In this document: one piece after another, positions 51,907 through 61,000 of the stretch
How positions within the stretch are numbered: position 1 is the first letter of the stretch
Layout of the letters: each line of letters begins with the position of its first letter
Assembly: GCF_000774145.1 (NCBI RefSeq)
Contig: NZ_KN322987.1
Coordinates: forward strand, 498,756-562,755
Reading direction: 5' to 3'
DNA from: Pseudomonas mediterranea CFBP 5447
Lineage (GTDB): Bacteria; Pseudomonadota; Gammaproteobacteria; Pseudomonadales; Pseudomonadaceae
Length of the DNA stretch: 64,000 nt
Notes under the pieces: generated by a model
What the model was told of the DNA's origin: nothing
Database searches by the model: none
Seen by the model: only the letters and a program-made list of their open reading frames with translations
Program-made: the position numbers and the translations under genes

Positions 51907-52108
51907 GCTCTACCCCGTACAAAATGAGCAGTGAGAGTGCAGCAATGGCAGTGCCGTAGCAATCCCGCGCCCGACATACGCGTCTGTATTCACCTTCATC
52001 GAAAGACCAACCGAGGACTGGACAGAAAAATTGACTCTATCGGTCTGGGAAGCCTGTCCAGCACAGCTTTGGAAAATGCGCGGCCCCTCTGGAGCCTGAC
52101 GCCACGAA

Positions 52109-52127
52109 GGGGGCAACACCTGCCCCC
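52109..52127 (-). terminator. Hairpin after the NmrA-type gene
   Basis: On the leftward strand GGGGGCA-GGTGT-TGCCCCC forms a 7-base GC stem followed by TTCG; the T-tract is short. It lies 12 bases after the stop codon of the NmrA-type gene and is a plausible terminator. Confidence 0.55.
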
Positions 52128-52138
52128 GTTGTGACGCC

Positions 52139-53008
52139 CTATGCCCCGGCAAGCGCCTCGCGCACGAAGTCTTCATAGGTACGCAGCGGATGCCCGATGA
52201 GGGTCTGGAGCCGCTCCACGCATCCTTCGGCCGCCTGCATGCCAAACATCTGGATACCCTCCATCATCAGGCGCATGTCATACGCCAACCAGCTGGGGCC
52301 GTATGCAGCCAGTTGCCCTTCGAAGGCTGCTACATCGTCACCGCCGTAGGCGATCTCGCGCCCCAGGGCCGAGCTCCAGATCTTCGCCACGGAGGCACCG
52401 GTAAGTACCTGTGGCCCGACCAACTCCAGCGTCACCCGATCCAGGGCAGAACGCGCCTTGTCGCGTCGCAGCAACTCCGCAACGGCCACGTCGGCGATGT
52501 CACGGGCGTCGATCATCGAAACGCCCGCCGAGCCGATCGGCATCGGGTAGACCGAGTAGTTCTGGAGCGTCTGCAGGACCATGTGTTCGTTTTGCATGAA
52601 GTAAGCCGGACGCAGGATGGTCGCGGGGATGTCGAGGCTTTCGATCATTCGTTCAACGGTGTGCTTGCCGGTGAAATGCGGAACGTTGGTGAACCTGTCG
52701 GCGTGAATCACCGACAGGTAGACGATGCGTTCGATGCCCGCCTCCCGAGCGAGGTTCAGCGTGATGAGGGCTTGCGTCACCTCATCGGGTGTCACGGCGT
52801 TGAGCAGAAACAGAGTACGTACCGAGGACAGCGCGGCACGCATCGACGCGACGTCGGAGAGGTCGGCGACGACTTCAGTGACACCGACGGGGAAATCGCG
52901 CTTGCCTGCCTGGCGCACCAGCGCCTTGACTTCGGCGCCCGCGCCGGCAAGGCCTTGGGTAACGAGTGAACCAACCGTGCCGGTGGCACCAATAACGAGA
53001 ATGCTCAT
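52139..53008 (-). CDS. NmrA-like NAD(P)-binding protein
   Basis: The 289-residue protein has the N-terminal Rossmann motif ILVIGATGTVGSLVTQGLAGAGAEVKALVRQ of the atypical SDR/NmrA group, followed by VYLSVIHADRF, where the usual YxxxK catalytic pair is not present in classic form. Members are redox sensors or quinone/azoreductase-like enzymes. AGGAG precedes the ATG. It is divergent from a LysR gene, its probable regulator. Confidence 0.9.
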   Translation of the reverse strand: MSILVIGATGTVGSLVTQGLAGAGAEVKALVRQAGKRDFPVGVTEVVADLSDVASMRAALSSVRTLFLLNAVTPDEVTQALITLNLAREAGIERIVYLSVIHADRFTNVPHFTGKHTVERMIESLDIPATILRPAYFMQNEHMVLQTLQNYSVYPMPIGSAGVSMIDARDIADVAVAELLRRDKARSALDRVTLELVGPQVLTGASVAKIWSSALGREIAYGGDDVAAFEGQLAAYGPSWLAYDMRLMMEGIQMFGMQAAEGCVERLQTLIGHPLRTYEDFVREALAGA

Positions 53009-53133
53009 GTTTGAATCTCCTGCGGTAGGTATCTGGATGGGTCATTGAGATGACGACGAGGAGAAAGTATTCCGTTGCACTCGGGAAACAAAGATCACAG
53101 AATCCAGACACCTCGTTTCATATATGGAACACC

Positions 53134-54009
53134 ATGAACCTGAACTCACTGTCCGACTTCATCCTTGTCGCAACCCATGGGGGACTGGGGAAGGCAAGCC
53201 GCACGAGCGGCGTTTCCAAGGCCACCTTGTCGCGGCGCATCAGCGAGCTTGAAGAACAACTGGGCGTCAGGCTGATCGAGCGCAGTGCCCGCGGCCTGAA
53301 GCTGACCGAAGCCGGCGCGGGGCTGATGTCGCGAACGGAAGGCCTGCTGAGTGAAGTCTCCGAAGCCATGACGGCGGCACGCGAGGGCGTTTCGACACCC
53401 CGTGGGTACCTGCGGGTGGCGGCCCCGGTGTTGTTTTCCCAACTCGCGATGGGCCGCATTGGTGCCGAGTTCTGTGCGGCCTACCCGGAAGTCCAGCTTG
53501 AAGTCACGGCGGAGGATCGCGCGGTGGACCTCGTGGAAGAACAATTCGACATCGCGATCCGGATCAACCCGAGCCCGGACAGCAATCTGGTCGGTCGATG
53601 TTTCGCCAGGGACCGACTGGTGGTCGTGGCGGCGCCTGGAATCCCCAAGCCAGCGCCCGGCGCAATCAGATCCGTCCCCGGCATCGTCACGACGACTTTC
53701 CAGCCCACCCGGTGGAGTCTCGACGAAGGGCAGTTGATCCTGGAACCGATCCCGACGCTGCGTTTCTCTTCGTTCCTGATGGTCCGCGATGCTGCTATTG
53801 CCGGTGGCGGCGCTGCACTGATCCCACAATCCATTGCCTGGAATCAGCTTGGGCGTGGCGAGTTGGTCCAGTGGGGCACGGTATCGGGGGCGGAGCCGGC
53901 GCTGTGGGTCTTGCATACCTCCAGGCGCCTGGCTGCGCCCAAGGTTCGCGCCTTTGTCGATTTCATCTGCGACAGATACCCGGACATGTCACTGGTTCTG
54001 AATGGATAG
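53134..54009 (+). CDS. LysR-family transcriptional regulator
   Basis: The product (291 residues from ATG 53134, GGAACACC before it) has the winged helix LNSLSDFILVATHGGLGKASRTSGVSKATLSRRISELEEQLGVRLIERSARGLKLTEAG and an effector domain similar to those of CrgA/DsdC-like members of the LysR family. An in-frame ATG at 53050 is not preferred. It is divergent from the NmrA-type gene and likely controls it. Confidence 0.92.
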   Translation: MNLNSLSDFILVATHGGLGKASRTSGVSKATLSRRISELEEQLGVRLIERSARGLKLTEAGAGLMSRTEGLLSEVSEAMTAAREGVSTPRGYLRVAAPVLFSQLAMGRIGAEFCAAYPEVQLEVTAEDRAVDLVEEQFDIAIRINPSPDSNLVGRCFARDRLVVVAAPGIPKPAPGAIRSVPGIVTTTFQPTRWSLDEGQLILEPIPTLRFSSFLMVRDAAIAGGGAALIPQSIAWNQLGRGELVQWGTVSGAEPALWVLHTSRRLAAPKVRAFVDFICDRYPDMSLVLNG

Positions 54010-54106
54010 AACGGCCTTCGCCCTGACTCCTGCGCATCCTGGTGAAAAGCTTTGAACTAAGGTCTCAAGGTAGAATCTTCTCAACTCACCCCTTTCGGAG
54101 ACCACA

Positions 54107-55960
54107 ATGCTTCGTGTGTTTGAACGAAGACTCGACCCCTTCCCGCCCGATGAAGCACCACCGCCGCCGGTTGGCCTGACGCGGTTCCTGTGGGCCTGCA
54201 CCCGGGGCGCCCGGGGCTATATCCTGATATTTGCGCTGCTCAGTGCCGGCGTGTCGATCTACGAGGCCTGGCTGTTTTCGTTTCTTGGACAAGTGGTGGA
54301 TCTGCTCTCGACCTGGCAGGCCGGCGGTGATGCACAGGGCCAGGAAAGCCGGGTGCTGTGGGGTATCGGCATTGTCCTGGTCACCAGCATTGGGCTGGTG
54401 GCGCTGCGGACCATGGTCCAGCACCAGGTCCTGGCGATCAATTTGCCGTTGCGGCTGCGCTGGGATTTCCATCGCCTGATGCTGCGGCAAAGCCTCTCGT
54501 TCTTTTCCGATGAGTTCTCCGGCCGGGTCACGACCAAGGTCATGCAGACGGCCCTGGCCGTGCGCGAAGTCTTGTTCACCGTGATCGAAATCGCCCCCGG
54601 CATCGGCGTGTATTTCATCGCGATCATCGCGCTGGCCGGCGGCTTCGCCTTGAAACTGATGCTGCCTTTCATTGCCTGGATCGTGCTGTTCGGGCTGGCC
54701 ATGCTGTATTTCGTGCCGCGCCTGGGGCAAGTCGGCCAGGAACAGGCCCATGCCCGGTCGTCGATGACCGGACGCATTTCGGATGCCTACACCAATATCA
54801 CCACCGTCAAGCTGTTCTCCCACTCCAAGCGCGAAGCGCACTTCGCCCGCGCCGCAATGGAGGATTTCAAGCAAACCGGCTTTCGCCAGATGCGCCTGGT
54901 CAGCCAGTTCGAAATCGTCAATCAGGCGCTGGTGGTGGCGCTGATCCTTGGCGCCGGCGGCTATGCTTTGTGGCTTTGGCACCAGGGCGAAGTCGGCACG
55001 GGGGCGGTGGCGGCGATCACGGCCATGGCGTTGCGTATCAACGGCATGTCCCATTGGATCATGTGGCAGATGACCTCGTTGTTCGAAAGCATCGGCACCG
55101 TGCAGGATGGCATGGGCACCCTGACCCGAGGCCCCAAAGTGCAGGACGCACCGGACGCCGGCGTGCTGGTGCCCTCCGGCGGCGCGGTGACGTTCGACAA
55201 CGTGAGCTTCAACTACAGCGGCGAACGCCAGGTGCTCGATGGACTGAGCCTGAGTATCCGCCCGGGGGAGAAAATCGGCCTGGTGGGTCGTTCCGGTGCC
55301 GGCAAATCCACGCTGATCAACCTGCTGCTGCGTTTCTACGACGTGGACAGCGGTGAGATCCGCATCGACGGGCAAAACATCGCCCACGTCACCCAGGACA
55401 GCCTGCGCAGCGCCATCGGCATGGTCACCCAGGATACGTCCCTGCTCCACCGCTCCATTCGCGACAACATCGCCTATGGCCGCCCGGATGCGACCGAAGC
55501 ACAGATCCGCAGGGCGGCTACCAATGCCCAGGCCGACGGATTCATCAGCCAATTGAGCGACCGCCAGGGTCACACCGGCTACGACACCCTGGTGGGTGAG
55601 CGCGGCATCAAGCTGTCCGGCGGCCAGCGCCAACGCATCGCCATCGCCCGGGTAATGCTCAAGAACGCGCCGATCCTGTTGCTGGACGAGGCCACCAGCG
55701 CCCTGGACTCGGAAGTCGAAGTCGCCATCCAGGAAAGCCTCGATGAAATGATGCAGGGCAAGACCGTCATCGCCATTGCCCATCGACTGTCCACGATCGC
55801 CGCGATGGATCGGCTGATTGTCATGGATGACGGGCGCATCATCGAACAAGGCACCCATGCCGAACTGCTGGCGAAAAACGGCACCTATGCGCGGCTGTGG
55901 CAGCATCAGAGCGGTGGGTTCCTGGGTGAGGACCAGGGGATCTCCGAAGCCGTGGTGTAA
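54107..55960 (+). CDS. ABC exporter, fused permease-ATPase (MsbA/MDR type)
   Basis: The 617-residue protein has six membrane helices in residues 35-325 and an ATPase with Walker A VGRSGAGKST (near 395), LSGGQRQRIAIARVMLKNAPILLLDEATSALDSE and AHRLSTI. It would export a lipid, peptide or drug as a homodimer or a heterodimer. It stands alone on the strand with GGAGACCACA before the ATG, followed by a REP doublet. The substrate is unknown. Confidence 0.94.
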   Translation: MLRVFERRLDPFPPDEAPPPPVGLTRFLWACTRGARGYILIFALLSAGVSIYEAWLFSFLGQVVDLLSTWQAGGDAQGQESRVLWGIGIVLVTSIGLVALRTMVQHQVLAINLPLRLRWDFHRLMLRQSLSFFSDEFSGRVTTKVMQTALAVREVLFTVIEIAPGIGVYFIAIIALAGGFALKLMLPFIAWIVLFGLAMLYFVPRLGQVGQEQAHARSSMTGRISDAYTNITTVKLFSHSKREAHFARAAMEDFKQTGFRQMRLVSQFEIVNQALVVALILGAGGYALWLWHQGEVGTGAVAAITAMALRINGMSHWIMWQMTSLFESIGTVQDGMGTLTRGPKVQDAPDAGVLVPSGGAVTFDNVSFNYSGERQVLDGLSLSIRPGEKIGLVGRSGAGKSTLINLLLRFYDVDSGEIRIDGQNIAHVTQDSLRSAIGMVTQDTSLLHRSIRDNIAYGRPDATEAQIRRAATNAQADGFISQLSDRQGHTGYDTLVGERGIKLSGGQRQRIAIARVMLKNAPILLLDEATSALDSEVEVAIQESLDEMMQGKTVIAIAHRLSTIAAMDRLIVMDDGRIIEQGTHAELLAKNGTYARLWQHQSGGFLGEDQGISEAVV

Positions 55961-55992
55961 AGCTGGCCCGCCCCAAGGCAGAGGCGATTCAT

Positions 55993-56121
55993 TGTGGCGA
56001 GGGAGCTTGCTCCCGCTGGGCCGCACAGCGGCCCATCCCTTGGTTCGATCAGCCTGACACACCGAACCACTGGATTCCGGGCCTGCTGTGCAGGCCAGCG
56101 GGAGCAAGCTCCCACGCGACA
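55993..56121. repeat. REP doublet with diverged right half
   Basis: TGTGGCGAGGGAGCTTGCTC faces GGGAGCAAGCTCCCACGCGACAG, whose end is diverged. The inner segment of about 80 bases holds a second dyad (GGCCTGCTGTGCAGGCC). It separates the ABC exporter gene from the convergent porin gene. Confidence 0.85.
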
Positions 56122-56141
56122 GGAATGTAAAGCCCGATGGT

Positions 56142-57707
56142 CTAGAACCACGTTTCCATCTGAATCCCGTACTGCCAGATACCACCAGCATTGAAATCCG
56201 TCTTGCCGAACGAATCCGAAGCACTGTAGCGGTCCAGATCCGAAGACCAGTTCATGACGCTCGCGAACACCCGCAGTTCAGGACGAGTAAGCAGGTCGCC
56301 CAAGTCCGGCTTGAAAGTCGGCGCAACGGTGAATTTCCAGAAGTTGCCGTCCACCGCGTTACGTTGCATGTAGCCCTTGGGATCAAGGTCCATGGTCTGC
56401 CAGCTCATCTCGTAGGCCATCTCGAAATTGCTGTTGATCTCGTTGGCCAGTCGCACGTTCAGAGTCATCCAGCGATAGTCGTCGCCCTTGACGTAGCGGT
56501 CCTTGCTCTGTTCGGCCAGCAGGCTCGGGCCGATGCGCCAGCCGGGCGCAATCGGGGTTTCCCCGTAGAGCGCCAAGCGCAAGGCCCGGGCTTCGTCGAT
56601 CAGTTCGCCGTCCGCACCAATGTTCTTGACCTCCGCCCCCAGGCCTTGGCCATAGAGCAGCGCCGTCTTGAAGAAACCTTCACGGCCAAAAAAGGAGCGC
56701 TGGTGGTTAGCGATCATGCTGTGCAAGCCGGAATCCGCCGGAGCCAGGCCGGCTTGATTGGTGCGGGTGCTGAAATCGTTTTTCTTCGAGCCGATGCCGT
56801 TGAACATCCACTGCCACTGTCCGTTGGCGAAGAACTGGTTGGAGGTCAGCACATAGCTCTCCACGTCGGCATTGACCCCACCTTCACTGAAGTCCCCGTA
56901 GTTGCGCCCGATCAGCGAGTAGTTCGAGCGCCAGTCCTTGCTCATCTGCACGTCGTAGATGCCACCGCCGGTACCGGCCAGGTAGACGACGTCCGAGTCC
57001 AGCCAATGAATATCGAAGTTGTCCCGGTCGAAGCGCTTGCCTGCCCAGAGGGTGGCGTTCTCGAACATCGGGTTGCCCTTGAACGCGGCAAGATGGTCGA
57101 GCTCGGTAAACACCTGGCGCACGTTCAGGTTGCTTTCTTCGGCGGTCCAGTCATTGGAGCTTTCCACGCCATCGGCAATGGAAACGGTGAATTTGGAACG
57201 GGTACCGTTCTGCGCATACAGCTCTTTCGACAGGTCGATGCGCATGTAGGTATCGTCCTCGTTGCCGAGTCGTCCCACCGCGCCACCCACGGAACCGGCC
57301 GGGGTGGTATAGGGGCCGCCGCGCCCTCCCCCCAGTCCATCGTTGATCAGCAATCCGGAGCGGGCGTAGCCCTTGAAGCTGAACCCGTCAGTGAGGTGCG
57401 CGCCGCTGCCGGCCTTTTCCAGGCTTTGCTGGCTGGCTTCGAGTTTTGCCAGCCGTGCGTCCAAAGTGGATGCCACGGGAGCGGTCGCAACGGCGGTTGA
57501 GGGTTGCAACGTGGGATTGCTGAGTTTGAGCTGCTGCAGTTCCCTAGCGAGTGCCTGGGCCTGTTGTTCGGCCGCGGCGGCGCGTTTTTCCGCGGCGCTG
57601 GTGCGGGCTTCGAAGGCTGCCATGCGCTCTTCCAGTGTAGCGGCCTGGGCCGTGATCGCCGAGGTGCCGAGCACGCCCGCAATGAGCCAGCTTGATGCTT
57701 TCTGCAT
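56142..57707 (-). CDS. Carbohydrate porin, ScrY/LamB type
   Basis: The 521-residue protein has a signal peptide (cleavage after AITAQA, near residue 22), a periplasmic coiled coil of about 60 residues (ERMAAFEARTSAAEKRAAAAEQQAQALARELQQLK) and an 18-strand LamB-like barrel that ends with Phe (IQMETWF). The N-terminal coiled coil is typical of ScrY and related sucrose porins. It should bring sucrose or similar oligosaccharides across the outer membrane for the divergently transcribed ABC importer. AGGGAAA precedes the ATG. Confidence 0.9.
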   Translation of the reverse strand: MQKASSWLIAGVLGTSAITAQAATLEERMAAFEARTSAAEKRAAAAEQQAQALARELQQLKLSNPTLQPSTAVATAPVASTLDARLAKLEASQQSLEKAGSGAHLTDGFSFKGYARSGLLINDGLGGGRGGPYTTPAGSVGGAVGRLGNEDDTYMRIDLSKELYAQNGTRSKFTVSIADGVESSNDWTAEESNLNVRQVFTELDHLAAFKGNPMFENATLWAGKRFDRDNFDIHWLDSDVVYLAGTGGGIYDVQMSKDWRSNYSLIGRNYGDFSEGGVNADVESYVLTSNQFFANGQWQWMFNGIGSKKNDFSTRTNQAGLAPADSGLHSMIANHQRSFFGREGFFKTALLYGQGLGAEVKNIGADGELIDEARALRLALYGETPIAPGWRIGPSLLAEQSKDRYVKGDDYRWMTLNVRLANEINSNFEMAYEMSWQTMDLDPKGYMQRNAVDGNFWKFTVAPTFKPDLGDLLTRPELRVFASVMNWSSDLDRYSASDSFGKTDFNAGGIWQYGIQMETWF

Positions 57708-57833
57708 GTGGATTTCCCTGTTTTGTTTTTATTGTTCTGTCTCGCGACCGACCTGTTTTCCATGGAGGGCTAATTGTGAGACTCCACGAAAAAAAGGATG
57801 CCTCATCGCAAATACGCTGCTACATTTGGCGAT

Positions 57834-57845
57834 GTTAACGTTAAC
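57834..57845. promoter_or_regulatory. Perfect 12-base palindrome GTTAACGTTAAC, probable LacI-family operator
   Basis: The site lies in the 168-base divergent gap between the porin and the binding-protein gene, 30 bases before the latter's ATG. A symmetric dyad with a central CG is the classic form of LacI/GalR-family operators, and a LacI-family gene ends the same locus. It would let one repressor control both divergent transcripts. Confidence 0.65.
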
Positions 57846-57875
57846 TTTTATAAAAACAAAAATAAAGAGGGCTTT

Positions 57876-59150
57876 ATGAAACGACTCAAATCGCTCCTTC
57901 CAGCAGCACTGTTCACCGCTGTCGCCGGGCTTCCCTGCCTTTCCAGCGCGGCCGATCTGACGATCTCCTGCGGCGCGGTGGGTGCGGAACTGCAACTGTG
58001 CAAAGAGGCTGTCGAGGCCTGGTCGAAACAGACCGGCCACAGCGTCGACGTGGTATCCACGCCTGACTCGGCAACCGAGCGGTTGTCGTTCTACCAGCAG
58101 ATCCTCAGTGCGCAGTCCAGCGACATCGACATCATCCAGATCGATATGGTCTGGCCGGGAATGCTGGCCAATCACCTGCTGGATCTGCGCGAAGTACTCC
58201 CCGCCGATGCGACCCAAGGCTACTTCCAGGCCCAGGTGGATAACGCCACGGTAAATGGGCGGCTGGTCACCATGCCGTGGTTCACCGACTCGGGACTGTT
58301 GTATTACCGCAAGGACTTGCTCGATAAGTACAACAAGCCGGTCCCTCAGACCTGGGAGGAAATGACGGTTATCGCCAGGGATGTGCAGCAGGCAGAGCGC
58401 AACGCCGGGAACGCCAACGCATGGGGTTATGTCTTCCAGGGCCGGGCCTATGAGGGCCTGACCTGCAACGCGCTGGAATGGATCAGCAGTCAACCGGACG
58501 GCGGCCTGGTCAATCCGCAAGGCGATATCGTGGTCAACAACCAGGCTGCAAGGGCTGCGTTGACCCTGGCAAAAAGCTGGGTGGGCGATATATCCCCCCG
58601 TGGCGTGCTCAACTACACCGAAGAGGAAGGACGCGGGGTATTCCAATCGGGTAATGCGCTGTTCATGCGCAACTGGCCGTATGCCTGGGCCCTGGTGCAA
58701 AGTCCGGACAGTGCGGTGAAGGACAAGGTCGGGGTCGCCCCCCTGCCCCGTGGCGGCGCGACCGGCAGCCACGCCTCCACCCTCGGCGGCTGGGGCCTGG
58801 CGGTATCGCGCTACAGCGCCAGGCCCAAGCTGGCGGCGGAGCTGGTGGGCTACCTGACCAGTGCCCAGCAACAGAAGCATCGTGCGCTGGTGGGCGCCTA
58901 CAACCCGGTTATCGAGTCGCTCTACCAAGACCCTGAACTGCTCGCGGCCATGCCGTACTACAGCCAGCTGCACAGCATTCTGAACGATGGGGTCATGCGC
59001 CCCGCCGCCATCACTGCCGCCCGCTATCCACGGGTCTCCAATGCGTTCTTCGATCAGGTCCACGGGGTCCTGGCTGGAGAGTTGCCGGTCGATCAGGCGC
59101 TGGCCGACCTGGAAAGCGAACTCACACGTATCAAACGCCGGAACTGGTAA
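57876..59150 (+). CDS. Sugar ABC transporter substrate-binding protein
   Basis: The product (424 residues from ATG 57876, AAAGAGG before it) has a signal peptide (LLPAALFTAVAGLPCLSSAA) and the ABC binding-protein pattern (TISCGAVGAELQLCKEAVEAWSKQTGHSVDVVSTPDSATERLSFYQQILSAQSSDIDIIQIDMVWPGML). It resembles the maltose/trehalose/sucrose (CUT1) group. It should bind a di- or oligosaccharide in the periplasm and deliver it to the two permeases encoded next. Confidence 0.93.
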   Translation: MKRLKSLLPAALFTAVAGLPCLSSAADLTISCGAVGAELQLCKEAVEAWSKQTGHSVDVVSTPDSATERLSFYQQILSAQSSDIDIIQIDMVWPGMLANHLLDLREVLPADATQGYFQAQVDNATVNGRLVTMPWFTDSGLLYYRKDLLDKYNKPVPQTWEEMTVIARDVQQAERNAGNANAWGYVFQGRAYEGLTCNALEWISSQPDGGLVNPQGDIVVNNQAARAALTLAKSWVGDISPRGVLNYTEEEGRGVFQSGNALFMRNWPYAWALVQSPDSAVKDKVGVAPLPRGGATGSHASTLGGWGLAVSRYSARPKLAAELVGYLTSAQQQKHRALVGAYNPVIESLYQDPELLAAMPYYSQLHSILNDGVMRPAAITAARYPRVSNAFFDQVHGVLAGELPVDQALADLESELTRIKRRNW

Positions 59151-59171
59151 GTCACAAGGAAGGAAATCACC

Positions 59172-60134
59172 ATGTCTGTCTCTTCTGCCCACGCGCCCAG
59201 CGTCGAGCACCTGCCCGCCCGGGAAACGCCGGTACAACGCCGCCGAGTACGCGCCGCCTGGCTGTTCCTGGCGCCGATGCTGCTGTGCCTGACCCTGGTA
59301 GCGGCCTGGCCGCTGCTGCGTACGTTCTGGTTCAGCCTGACCGATGCCAGCCTCGCGGACACTGGCGGTGGCACCTTTGTCGGCTTGAGCAATTATCTGT
59401 TCTACAGCGGCTCCGGCTGGTCCGGCGTGCTGGTAGATCCGCAATGGTGGAACGCGGTGCGCAACACCCTGCACTTCACCGTGGTGTCGGTGGGGGTGGA
59501 AATGGTCCTGGGACTGCTGGTGGCGCTGTTGCTGAACATCAACTTCACCGGGCGTGCCCTGGTGCGGGCGTTGATCCTGATTCCCTGGGCGATTCCGACC
59601 ATTGTCTCGGCGAAGATCTGGTCATGGATGCTCAACGACCAGTTCGGCATCATCAATCACCTGATGCTGGGTCTCGGGCTGATCGATGCGCCCCTGGCCT
59701 GGACCGCAGATGCACAACTGTCGATGTGGGCGGTGATCATCGTCGACGTCTGGAAGACCGTCCCGTTCGTCACGCTGTTGATGCTGGCGGCCTTGCAGAT
59801 GTTGCCGGGGGATTGCTACGAAGCCGCGCGGGTCGATGGTATCCATCCGTTGAAGGTGTTCTGGCGGGTCACCCTGCCACTGCTGCTGCCGGCGCTGCTG
59901 GTGGCGGCGATCTTCCGCATTCTCGACGCCTTGCGGGTGTTCGATGTCATCTATGTGCTGACCTCGAATGCTTCGAGCACCATGAGCATGTCGGTCTACG
60001 CCCGCCAGCACCTGGTGGAGTTCCAGGACGTCGGTTACGGCAGCGCCGCCTCGAGCCTGCTGTTCCTGGTGGTTGCGGTGATCGCCATCGTCTACCTGTA
60101 CCTCGGACGCCGCCAGATGGAGGTCCGCTCATGA
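59172..60134 (+). CDS. Sugar ABC transporter permease (MalF-type)
   Basis: The 320-residue inner-membrane protein has six predicted helices and the EAA loop YEAARVDGIHPLKVFWRVTLPLLLPAL at about 216-242, which contacts the ATPase. AGGAAGGAAATCACC precedes the ATG. It overlaps the next permease gene by four bases (ATGA), so expression is coupled. Together the two permeases form the channel for the sugar importer. Confidence 0.95.
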   Translation: MSVSSAHAPSVEHLPARETPVQRRRVRAAWLFLAPMLLCLTLVAAWPLLRTFWFSLTDASLADTGGGTFVGLSNYLFYSGSGWSGVLVDPQWWNAVRNTLHFTVVSVGVEMVLGLLVALLLNINFTGRALVRALILIPWAIPTIVSAKIWSWMLNDQFGIINHLMLGLGLIDAPLAWTADAQLSMWAVIIVDVWKTVPFVTLLMLAALQMLPGDCYEAARVDGIHPLKVFWRVTLPLLLPALLVAAIFRILDALRVFDVIYVLTSNASSTMSMSVYARQHLVEFQDVGYGSAASSLLFLVVAVIAIVYLYLGRRQMEVRS

Positions 60135-60973
60135 ACCGCCGACTGCTGAAGAAAGCCCTGTTGCGCCTCGGCTTCTGGTGCCTGATCGGAATCCTGCTGC
60201 TGTATGCGGTCTTCCCTTTCTACTACGCCATCGTCACGTCGCTGAAGTCCTCCACGGCCTTGTTCCAGGTGAGCTACTGGATCGACAACCCCGACTTCTC
60301 CAACTATGCCGCCGTGCTCCAGCAAGCCTCGTTCCTGCGGGCCATCGGCAATTCGCTGGTGGTTTCGCTGTGCGTAGTGGCGTTGGCGCTGTTTCTCAGC
60401 CTGACGGCTGCCTATGCGTTGGGCCGGGTGAAGTTTCGTGGACGCGGCACGGTATTGATGCTGGTGCTCGGTGTGTCGATGTTTCCTCAGGTCGCCGTAT
60501 TGTCCGGGCTGTTCGAGGTGGTACGGGCCCTGGGCCTCTACAACACGTCCTGGGCGCTGATCCTGAGCTACACGATTTTCACCTTGCCCTTCACCGTCTG
60601 GATACTGACGACGTTCATGGGACAGCTGCCCCACGAACTGGAGGAAGCGGCGATCATGGATGGCGCTTCGCCGTGGGTCACGCTGACCCGCGTGCTGCTG
60701 CCGCTGCTCTGGCCGGCACTGGTCACCACCGGCCTGCTGGCGTTCATTGCGGCCTGGAACGAATTCCTGTTCGCCCTGACGTTCACCCTGACCGACACCC
60801 AACGCACGGTCCCGGTCGCCATCGCGCTGATTTCCGGCGGCAGCTCCCATGAACTGCCCTGGGGGCTGTTGATGGCGGCGTCGGTGCTGGTCACTGTCCC
60901 GTTGGTCATCCTGGTGCTGATCTTCCAACGCCGGATCGTTTCCGGCCTCACTGCCGGCGCGTTGAAGGGCTGA
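60131..60973 (+). CDS. Sugar ABC transporter permease (MalG-type)
   Basis: The 280-residue protein starts at ATG 60131, overlapping the MalF-type stop. It has six helices and the EAA loop LEEAAIMDGASPWVTLTRVLLPLLWPAL. The longer open frame upstream (from 59285) lies inside the other permease gene and is not the start. It pairs with the MalF-type subunit and the UgpC/MalK-like ATPase. Confidence 0.95.
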   Translation: MNRRLLKKALLRLGFWCLIGILLLYAVFPFYYAIVTSLKSSTALFQVSYWIDNPDFSNYAAVLQQASFLRAIGNSLVVSLCVVALALFLSLTAAYALGRVKFRGRGTVLMLVLGVSMFPQVAVLSGLFEVVRALGLYNTSWALILSYTIFTLPFTVWILTTFMGQLPHELEEAAIMDGASPWVTLTRVLLPLLWPALVTTGLLAFIAAWNEFLFALTFTLTDTQRTVPVAIALISGGSSHELPWGLLMAASVLVTVPLVILVLIFQRRIVSGLTAGALKG

Positions 60974-61000
60974 AGCCCCATAAAGACAAGGAACCCCATC

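Noticed and set aside
54086..56224. 712-residue leftward open frame opposite the ABC exporter
   Set aside because: It lies wholly opposite clear ABC motifs, reads through a REP element and has the His/Gln/Arg-rich composition typical of antisense frames in GC-rich DNA.
59285..60130. Long upstream extension of the second permease frame
   Set aside because: It overlaps the first permease gene in another frame; the ATGA overlap at 60131 and the normal permease length give the real start.
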